NCBI GenBank assembly: GCA_902492935.1
Contig: CABUNJ010000009.1
Span: forward strand, 20,741 to 84,740
Reading direction: 5' to 3'
DNA from: an uncultured Collinsella sp.
GTDB lineage: Bacteria; Actinomycetota; Coriobacteriia; Coriobacteriales; Coriobacteriaceae
DNA length: 64,000 bases
In this document: one piece after another, positions 57,985 to 64,000 of the stretch
Layout: each line of letters opens with the position of its first letter
Numbering within the stretch: the stretch's first letter is position 1
Notes under the pieces: generated by a model
Told to the model about the DNA's origin: nothing
The model's input: the letters and a program-made list of their open reading frames with translations, nothing else
The model's database searches: none
Program-made: the position numbers and the translations under genes

Positions 57985-60489
57985 CTATAGATAGCGGCCG
58001 GTAATGCTCTTGGAGCAGGCCACGATGTCGCCCGGCGTGCCAGCGCAGACGATTTGCCCGCCGGCGTCGCCACCGCCCGGGCCCATGTCGATCACGTAAT
58101 CGGCGTTACGGATAAGGTCGAGATCGTGTTCGATCACGATAACCGTGGCGCCCTTGGCAACAAGGCCGTCGAATACACTCAGCAACACCTGAACATCGAG
58201 CGGATGTAGGCCGATCGTGGGCTCGTCAAACACAAACACGGCATCGTCCTGCACGCGGCCCATCTCACTCGCGAGCTTAAGGCGCTGCGCCTCGCCGCCC
58301 GAAAGCGCCGGCGTGGGCTCACCGAGCGTGAGATAGCCCAAGCCCAGGTCGTGCAAAGTCTGCAAGCGCGCCTGAACCTTCTTGAGTCCCACCGTGGCGT
58401 CGATGGCCTCGTCCACACTCATGTCCATGAGCTGCGGCAACGTAAGCAGGCTCCCGTCCTTGCCCTCGCGATGGATATGCGAAGCCGCGTCTGCATAACG
58501 TGAGCCGCGGCATGCCGGGCAGACGATCTCGACATCGGGCAAAAACTGCACGTCGAGCGATATCGATCCCGTGCCGTCGCACGTAGGACAGCGCAAGGCG
58601 CCAGTGTTATAGCTAAAGGCGCCCGCCTTGTAGCCGGCTGCCTTGGCTTCGGGCGTACGGGCGAAGGCGCGGCGCAGCTCATCATGGATGTCGGCATAGG
58701 TTGCGACCGTCGAGCGCACGTTGGCGCCGATGGGCGTGGCGTCGATCAGGTTTGCGCGAGCAATGCCTTCGGCATCGACCCAACGCACATGTCTTGGCAG
58801 GCGCTCGCTAGCTGCCTGGGCCTTAAGCGCCGGAATGAGCGTCTCGAGCACGAGCGTCGTCTTGCCCGAACCCGAAACGCCCGTAACCGCGACCAAGCGG
58901 CCGCGCGGGATATCGACTTCGAGCGGCTTGACGGTATGGATGGCATCAGTTGCCATGCGGATGTGGCCCTGATCGAACATTTCCTCGTCAGTCACCTGCG
59001 GACGCAAGCGCTTGGGCTCCGAGCGCAAAAACGGGGCGATGCGGCTGCCCTGCGATTGCTCGACCTCGTCTACCGTGCCAGCGGCAATCACATTACCGCC
59101 GCCTGCTCCGGCAACGGGGCCCATCTCGACCAGATAATCGGCTTCCGCCAGTACGCGCGTATCGTGGTCGACGACGACCACGGTGTTGCCGTCATCCACC
59201 AGATCGCGCATCACGCCTACCAGGCCGTCGACATTGGCAGGATGCAGGCCGATCGAAGGCTCGTCCAGCACATAAAGCACGCCCGTCGATCGATTGCGCA
59301 CCACGCGGGCGAGCTGCACACGCTGACGCTCGCCCGTAGAGAGCGTGGCACCGGCGCGATCGAGTGAAAGGTAATCGAGACCCAGGTCGACTAGACGACG
59401 GGCCGCGCTCAAAAACGAATCGCAGATATCCGCTGCCATGGGCTGCATCTCGGCCGGCAAGGACGTAGGCACCCCGCGCACCCACTCAATCGCCTCACCC
59501 AGCGTCATGGCCGCGGCCTGCGCCAAATTGATACCGCGCACCTGGGGCTGGCGCGCAGCCTCGGAGAGACGCGTGCCGCCGCAATCGCGGCATGGCCCCT
59601 CGCGCAAAAAGCGCGCAACGCGTTTTAAACCCTTATCGTCCTTAACCTTGGCGAGCGCATTCTCGACGGTATAGACGGCGTTGTAATAGGTAAAGTCGAG
59701 CGGCGTGGCGCCCTCGCCGTTCTTGGGAACGTAAAGAATGTGCTTCTTAACCGCGGGGCCGTGAAACACGATGTCGCGCTCTTGAGGCGTGAGCTGGTTA
59801 AACGGCACGTCGGTGCGCACGCCCATCTCACCGGCTACCTGCTTCATCAGATCCCACATGAGCGTACCCCAGGGAAGCACCGCGCCTTCGTTGATGGTCT
59901 TTGACTCGTCGGGCACCAGGCTCGCCTCGTCCACCTCGCGCATGACACCAGTGCCGCCACAGGTGGGACACGCACCGCCGCTGTTAAAGGCAAGGTCCTC
60001 GGCACCCGGCGCGTAGAACTCGCGGCCGCATGCGGGGCACGTGAGCGACAGGCCCGCAGCCACGTTAAGGCTCGGCTCCACACGCGCCCCGCAATGCGGG
60101 CACACGTGATGGGCGCAGCGGCTAAAGAGTAGACGCAGGTTATTGTTGAGCTCGGTCATGGTGCCAAAGGTGGAACGCACGCCCGGCACGCTGGGGCGCT
60201 GATGCAATGCGAGCGCCGCCGGCACGTGCAGCACCTCGTCCACCTGGGCGTGCTCGGCCTGCGTTAGGCGACGGCGGGTATAGGTGCTGAGCGCCTCCAG
60301 GTAACGACGCGAACCCTCGGCATAAAGAACCCCCAGCGCCAGCGAGCTCTTGCCCGACCCCGACACGCCGGCAATGCCCACAAGCTTTCCCAGCGGAATA
60401 TCGATATCGATGTCCTTGAGGTTGTGTACACGCGCTCCACGCACTTCGATAGCCTGCGGGCTCATCTTCTGTTCTGTCACCTTTATCAC
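57985..60489 (-). CDS. UvrA-like ABC ATPase (short, UvrA2 type)
   Basis: An 834-residue UvrA homologue, about 110 residues shorter than housekeeping UvrA. First ABC half: Walker A GVSGSGKSS (near residue 41), signature LSTGERQRVQLARV, Walker B VLYVLDEPSIGLHP. Second half: GVSGSGKTT, LSGGEAQRLKLASE, VFVFDEPTIGLHP. Zinc-type pairs CPHCG, CPACG, CPTCGG and CPTCDGTG are present. The shortening is in the region that includes the UvrB-binding part, so this is probably a UvrA2/DrrC-like paralogue linked to damage or drug tolerance. The start is uncertain: GTG 60489, GTG 60480 or ATG 60465. It follows the second AAA gene by one base and is co-transcribed. Confidence 0.87.
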   Translation of the reverse strand: MIKVTEQKMSPQAIEVRGARVHNLKDIDIDIPLGKLVGIAGVSGSGKSSLALGVLYAEGSRRYLEALSTYTRRRLTQAEHAQVDEVLHVPAALALHQRPSVPGVRSTFGTMTELNNNLRLLFSRCAHHVCPHCGARVEPSLNVAAGLSLTCPACGREFYAPGAEDLAFNSGGACPTCGGTGVMREVDEASLVPDESKTINEGAVLPWGTLMWDLMKQVAGEMGVRTDVPFNQLTPQERDIVFHGPAVKKHILYVPKNGEGATPLDFTYYNAVYTVENALAKVKDDKGLKRVARFLREGPCRDCGGTRLSEAARQPQVRGINLAQAAAMTLGEAIEWVRGVPTSLPAEMQPMAADICDSFLSAARRLVDLGLDYLSLDRAGATLSTGERQRVQLARVVRNRSTGVLYVLDEPSIGLHPANVDGLVGVMRDLVDDGNTVVVVDHDTRVLAEADYLVEMGPVAGAGGGNVIAAGTVDEVEQSQGSRIAPFLRSEPKRLRPQVTDEEMFDQGHIRMATDAIHTVKPLEVDIPRGRLVAVTGVSGSGKTTLVLETLIPALKAQAASERLPRHVRWVDAEGIARANLIDATPIGANVRSTVATYADIHDELRRAFARTPEAKAAGYKAGAFSYNTGALRCPTCDGTGSISLDVQFLPDVEIVCPACRGSRYADAASHIHREGKDGSLLTLPQLMDMSVDEAIDATVGLKKVQARLQTLHDLGLGYLTLGEPTPALSGGEAQRLKLASEMGRVQDDAVFVFDEPTIGLHPLDVQVLLSVFDGLVAKGATVIVIEHDLDLIRNADYVIDMGPGGGDAGGQIVCAGTPGDIVACSKSITGRYL

Positions 60490-60490
60490 C

Positions 60491-61609
60491 CTACTCGTGC
60501 CATAAAATGCGGTCGCGGATATACTCGCCCAGCATGGGCACGGTAAACCGGACGAGGCCGTATCCGGCAGCCTCGATGACGCGCTCGCGAATCAGGCTTG
60601 CGCGATATTTACTCGCCCAGCTCTGAGTACGGTCGCAGCGCTCAATGATATCCGCCATGCGCGTCGGTTTACCCTCATCAGCAGCCATGGCCTCGATAAA
60701 GAGGCGTTGCGGACTGCGCAGCCCGTAATATAGAGGCGCGTCAACCGCTTCGTAGAACTCGGAGACGGCATCCGCATGGCCATCCTCGACATCGCGCCTT
60801 TCGATGACCTGCGAGCCGCGCCGGACAGCAGACCTCCACATGTAATATCCCACCAGCTGAACCATATAGGGATGCCCCATGCTCTTGCGCGCCGCAAGGT
60901 CCGCCGTCTCCGCATCAACGCAAAGACCAGCGCCTTTGACCGTCTGGATATATGAATCGCGCACTTTGGGCAAAGAAATCGCCCCCAGCGTACGCTGCTG
61001 GGCACGCCGCAAAAACGTCACGCTCGGCTCTTCGAGCAGATCGTCAACCATGCTGGGCAAGCCGGCGAACACCAGCGCAAGACCGCGCTGGTCGCCATCG
61101 GACAAGCCCGTGGCATCCTGGTCTCCGAGCACCTGCTGATAGAGAACGGCAAGAGCCGCTAGTTCCTCGATAGACGCAGATTGCGCCTCGTCAATCGCAA
61201 ACAGTATGCCCTTGCCTGGACCGAGCTTCTTGAGGCGCTCGTTGACCAGCCCTCGCAACGTTTCGCCCTTTGCTCGCGCCGCCTCGACCGACATCCGGCC
61301 AAACGACGGACCGAATTCCATTGACGTCACAACGGGCCTATTCGAGCGAAGCGCGTCGGCCAAGCGGTCGCATAAGCCAAGCGAAGCGGAATCGGAGACA
61401 ACCGCCCATCCGCGCTCGCTGGCCAGACGTTGCAGCTCCCGCAGGAGAACCGTCTTGCCGCAGCCGCGGTTTCCCGTAATAAGCATGAGCCTGCCCGGCG
61501 CTCCAGCGCCGTTATCGAGCCCTTCCGCAAAATCTTCGATGACCGACTCGCGACCGATGAGTATCGGAGGCCGCTTACCAGCCGTGGGCTTAAAGGGATT
61601 TGGATTCAT
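60491..61609 (-). CDS. AAA/Orc-like ATPase with C-terminal winged helix, paralogue 2
   Basis: A 372-residue paralogue of the protein at 56844. Walker A is ITGNRGCGKTVLL (residues ~44-56), Walker B GILFAIDEAQ (near 137), then LALVFAGLPSMVDDLL and FLRRAQQRTLGAI, which match the first paralogue. A C-terminal winged-helix-like part ends the protein (RTQSWASKYRASLIRERVIEAAGYG). It is the first gene of an operon with the uvrA-like gene. Two AGTTAYACCAA direct repeats lie upstream. The similarity in sequence, size and operator style makes the pair likely products of an old duplication. Function unknown. Confidence 0.72.
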   Translation of the reverse strand: MNPNPFKPTAGKRPPILIGRESVIEDFAEGLDNGAGAPGRLMLITGNRGCGKTVLLRELQRLASERGWAVVSDSASLGLCDRLADALRSNRPVVTSMEFGPSFGRMSVEAARAKGETLRGLVNERLKKLGPGKGILFAIDEAQSASIEELAALAVLYQQVLGDQDATGLSDGDQRGLALVFAGLPSMVDDLLEEPSVTFLRRAQQRTLGAISLPKVRDSYIQTVKGAGLCVDAETADLAARKSMGHPYMVQLVGYYMWRSAVRRGSQVIERRDVEDGHADAVSEFYEAVDAPLYYGLRSPQRLFIEAMAADEGKPTRMADIIERCDRTQSWASKYRASLIRERVIEAAGYGLVRFTVPMLGEYIRDRILWHE

Positions 61610-61642
61610 GTCGGCCTCCTCGGATTGGCAAACCCTGGTAAT

Positions 61643-61673
61643 AGTTATACCAACTTGTACCGAGTTACACCAA
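61643..61673. promoter_or_regulatory. Direct repeats before the second AAA gene
   Basis: AGTTATACCAA at 61643-61653 and AGTTACACCAA at 61663-61673 are 20 bases apart, about two helical turns, and 34 bases or more upstream of the gene start. The AGTTA half-site recalls the boxes before the first AAA gene. Confidence 0.5.
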
Positions 61674-61682
61674 TAGCATACG

Positions 61683-61705
61683 ACAAAGGAGCTGACCCTC
61701 TATCA
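61683..61705. repeat. Degenerate copy of the GGGGCTGTCCC hairpin
   Basis: AAAGGAGCTGACCCTCT resembles the AAAGGGGCTGTCCCTTT core of the hairpins at 56718 and 57951 but no longer pairs well. It ends at the stop codon of the translation GTPase gene. Confidence 0.35.
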
Positions 61706-63706
61706 CCTATGGCCGAAAAACTCGGCGTCTGCTGCTCGCCAGGAACGGAAGGTGGCGGGATCGATCTTTACGTGCGCTGCGGCGGGTACGTCGTACCATT
61801 TGACCGTGTAACCGGCGCCGTGAGAGCAAAAGACCGAATCGGGCGTGTTGGGCAGATCGGCCTCTGGCTCATAGGCGGCCGCCTCGATGACGCGCTCGGC
61901 ATCATGGCAAGCCGCATAGCCGGCGAATTCCAGGTACAGGTGCCCGCGACCGCTTGTGTAGGCGGCCACCTCCAGCGCGTAATCCTGCACCTCGGATGCC
62001 GGTACGCGACCCACAAGCTTCGCCCGGTCGCCTGCCATCGTCGGCGGCTCGCACTCGGCACCCATGCGCGTGGCGTCTGACAACGCCCTGCCCACGCACT
62101 CCCCCGGCACCTCGAGATCAAAGCGATACCACGGCTCCAACAGCACCGCCGCGCCGGCCTCACGCGCCTGCATGAGCCCCTGGCGAATCGCGCGGTACGT
62201 GGCCTGACGAAAGTCGCCGCCCTCGGTGTGTTTGGCATGCGCGCGGCCACCCGTGAGCGTAATGCGCACATCGGTGATGGGCGAGCCGGTCAGCACGCCC
62301 AGGTGATCGCGCTCCATGGCGTTGGTGAGCGCCAAACGCTGCCAGTTAAGATCGAGCTCATCGGTCGAGGTCACGGTGCCAAACTGCACGCCCGAGCCCG
62401 CTGGCAACGGCTCCAGGCTCAGATGCACCTCGGCATAGTGGCGCAATGGCTCAAAGTGGCCCACGCCCTCGACCGGCTGCGAAATGGTCTCCTTATAGAG
62501 AATGCCGCCAGACTCAAACTCAACTGAAAGGCCAAAGCGATCGGCCAACACCCGCTTCACGACCTCGAGTTGCACGGCGCCCATCAACTGCAAATGAATC
62601 TGCTCGAGATGCGTATTCCAGCTTACGCCGAGCATGGGATCTTCATCCGCCAGCTCAGTCAACGCTTTGAACACCGCATGGACATCGTGTTCGCCCGGAA
62701 GCACCGTATAGGTGAGAACTGGCGCAATGACGGGCGCATCGCACGCGGGCTCCGCGCCCAGGGCGTCCCCTGGGCGAACGTGTGCAAGACCCGTCACGGC
62801 ACAAATACCGCCAGCAGCAACTTCTTGGGCAAGCTCATACTTCTCGCCGTTATAGATGCGTACCTGGTCGACCTTCTGCTCCCACGCCTCGGCACCGGAA
62901 CGTCCGTTAATCATCTGCTTGGCATGCAGCGTGCCGCCGGTCACTTTAACCCAAGCCAAGCGCTCACCGCGATCCCCGCGGCTCACGCGGTAGACGCGCG
63001 CGGCAAACTCCGGGAGCCACGCCTGTTCACGCATCAGCGCGCATATGCCGTCCAGCAGCTCGTCCACGCCTTGGTCCTTGAGAGCCGAGCCGGCAAAGCA
63101 GGGAAAGAGCTTGCGCTCGGCAACCATGCGCGACAGCGTTGCGACAGAAAGCCCACCCGCCTCAAGAAACTCCTCGAGCGCCGCCTCGTCCAACGCAGCA
63201 GCGTCCTCCTGAACGGCGCCGCCCGCCAGCAGTTCGCTGGCATCCAGGCAGCCCTCGGAAAGACGTTGCCCAAGTTGTGCCAGCAAAACATCGCGGCCGG
63301 GATTCTCCAAATCGATTTTGTTGATATAGATGAACGTCGGGATGTCATAGCGCGCAAGCAGGCGCCACAGGGTTTCGGTGTGCCCCTGCACGCCGTCGTT
63401 GGCGCCCACAACCAAAATCGCGTAGTCGAGCGCGCGCAATGTGCGCTCCGCCTCGGCAGAAAAATCGACATGCCCCGGCGCGTCCACGAGCATGACGTGG
63501 GTATCGCCATGGTCGAGCACGGCCTGCGACGAGAAGATCGTAATGCCGCGCTCGCGCTCAATCTCGTTCGTATCCAGATGCGAATCGCCATCGTCCACGC
63601 GGCCGCGCTTGCGAATGCGACCCGCGTTGAACAGCATGGCCTCGGCCAGCGTGGTCTTGCCGGCATCGACATGCGCCAAGATTCCAACAACCGCTTGCTT
63701 CGACAT
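61703..63706 (-). CDS. TetM/EF-G-like translation GTPase
   Basis: A 667-residue translational GTPase. ATG at 63706 follows GAGGAG. The G domain has GILAHVDAGKTTLAE (G1), the RGITI switch, VDAPGHVDF (G3), INKIDL (G4) and AGSALKDQG (G5). EF-G-like domains II-V follow, with a C-terminal extension as in ribosomal protection proteins. The whole is closest in layout to chromosomal TetM/OtrA-like factors. Whether it gives tetracycline resistance is not clear; tip-loop residues would need comparison with Tet(M). No tet leader peptide is seen upstream. It is a single gene, divergent from the promoter at 63771. Confidence 0.85.
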   Translation of the reverse strand: MSKQAVVGILAHVDAGKTTLAEAMLFNAGRIRKRGRVDDGDSHLDTNEIERERGITIFSSQAVLDHGDTHVMLVDAPGHVDFSAEAERTLRALDYAILVVGANDGVQGHTETLWRLLARYDIPTFIYINKIDLENPGRDVLLAQLGQRLSEGCLDASELLAGGAVQEDAAALDEAALEEFLEAGGLSVATLSRMVAERKLFPCFAGSALKDQGVDELLDGICALMREQAWLPEFAARVYRVSRGDRGERLAWVKVTGGTLHAKQMINGRSGAEAWEQKVDQVRIYNGEKYELAQEVAAGGICAVTGLAHVRPGDALGAEPACDAPVIAPVLTYTVLPGEHDVHAVFKALTELADEDPMLGVSWNTHLEQIHLQLMGAVQLEVVKRVLADRFGLSVEFESGGILYKETISQPVEGVGHFEPLRHYAEVHLSLEPLPAGSGVQFGTVTSTDELDLNWQRLALTNAMERDHLGVLTGSPITDVRITLTGGRAHAKHTEGGDFRQATYRAIRQGLMQAREAGAAVLLEPWYRFDLEVPGECVGRALSDATRMGAECEPPTMAGDRAKLVGRVPASEVQDYALEVAAYTSGRGHLYLEFAGYAACHDAERVIEAAAYEPEADLPNTPDSVFCSHGAGYTVKWYDVPAAAHVKIDPATFRSWRAADAEFFGHR

Positions 63707-63770
63707 GGCTCTCCTCTTATTGCAAGCCCATCGCACGCGACAACGGGCATCCTCGTTCCACACTGGATGA

Positions 63771-63776
63771 TATAAT
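63771..63776 (+). promoter_or_regulatory. Promoter -10 box
   Basis: A perfect TATAAT with TGATGA before it, pointing right, out of the window. The -35 is weak. It precedes the GC-rich structured leader at 63783-63935. Confidence 0.55.
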
Positions 63777-63782
63777 TTACGG

Positions 63783-63940
63783 GCCGGCGGGCGAAGCGGG
63801 CCCTATCCCCCGACCGAGCTCATCGCCCTGCGTTGCCGCGCGGCGATTTTCGTAGGTTCGCGCCTTGCGAAAGCCGGCTTTCAAAACAGCGCAGCGAACG
63901 AAAATGGCCCCGGGTGGGACCATTTTCGTTCGCGCGAATT
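63783..63940 (+). promoter_or_regulatory. Attenuator-like structured leader, gene outside the window
   Basis: Three segments can pair in two exclusive ways. GCGAACGAAAAT (63894-63905) can pair with the upstream ATTTTCGTAGGTTCGC (63846-63861) or, perfectly, with the downstream ATTTTCGTTCGC (63922-63933). ATCGCC/GGCGAT and GAAAGCC/GGCTTTC add further stems. GGGTGGGACC in the loop resembles a T-box core but other T-box parts are not recognised. Beyond 63940 I see nothing identifiable before the window ends. Confidence 0.45.
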
Positions 63941-64000
63941 ATTGAGAGGCTTCGGTAGTTTGTGTGACAAGGGGCTAGCCTAGGCAGCAACGCTCTTCGC

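Noticed and set aside
61703..63706. Call of a tetracycline resistance gene for the TetM-like GTPase
   Set aside because: The protein is of the family type but differs from Tet(M)/Tet(W) throughout, and no regulatory leader typical of tet genes is seen; resistance cannot be claimed from sequence alone.
63783..63940. Firm T-box, tmRNA, RNase P or 6S RNA call at the right edge
   Set aside because: Only a GGGTGGGACC word recalls a T-box; the specifier loop and other conserved parts are not recognised, and the features of the other RNAs are absent. Kept only as an attenuator-like leader.

Overview
The window looks like a chromosomal segment of a gut actinobacterium of the class Coriobacteriia, most likely Collinsella. 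This is inferred from several things seen together: high-GC codon use, a bile salt hydrolase, a reverse rubrerythrin, an LAATG-type cell-wall sorting signal, anaerobe-style redox genes and a bacterial Elp3. About 52 genes are packed on both strands in short operons. I saw no rRNA, tRNA or CRISPR array.

Layout. 1-3.2 kb: 3' end of a BrxD-like (DUF2791) ATPase followed by an Lhr-type helicase, the only recognisable defence or DNA-processing module. 3.2-9.2 kb (minus): MFS transporter; elp3 with a spermidine-synthase-like gene; XRE regulator with a DUF4097 protein. 9.4-14.3 kb (plus): methyltransferase, trmB, Ski2-like helicase. 14.3-20.1 kb (minus): DUF2130 protein, phosphoesterase, a 59-codon gene, HIRAN protein, and an alcohol/aldehyde dehydrogenase operon. 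20.3-25.7 kb: reverse rubrerythrin, a nuclease-like gene bracketed by two copies of a structured repeat, and pdxR divergent from pdxST. 26-36.9 kb: RGG-tailed protein, MFS exporter, two deformylase-like genes, XRE-aminotransferase fusion, LysR/EamA pair, KUP potassium transporter, bile salt hydrolase. 37-45.9 kb: two NCS2 permeases, a sortase-anchored surface protein, an esterase, a MetE-like enzyme, and LysR with a HAD phosphatase. 45.9-48.1 kb: TPP riboswitch and thiM/thiamine-binding/thiE operon. 48.2-56.7 kb: patatin, two paralogous GGDEF proteins (one with EAL), flavodoxin-like, ArsC-like, CobW GTPase, trmL. 56.8-63.7 kb: two paralogous AAA ATPases on either side of a uvrA-like gene, then a TetM-like translation GTPase. 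The last 300 bases hold a promoter and an attenuator-like leader for a gene outside the window.

The most unusual signal is in non-coding structure. A roughly 120-bp element occurs three times (11348, 21064, 22487), with near-identical inverted ends and internal hairpins that keep their pairing while the bases change. Two copies in the same orientation bracket a PD-(D/E)XK-like nuclease gene, and their ends supply the stop codons of the nuclease and of pdxR. A second family of 30-40 nt hairpins with variable stems and a related core sits at gene 3' ends, several times overlapping the stop codon. Local operator-like repeats precede pdxS/pdxR, the XRE-aminotransferase and both AAA ATPases, and suggest autoregulation.
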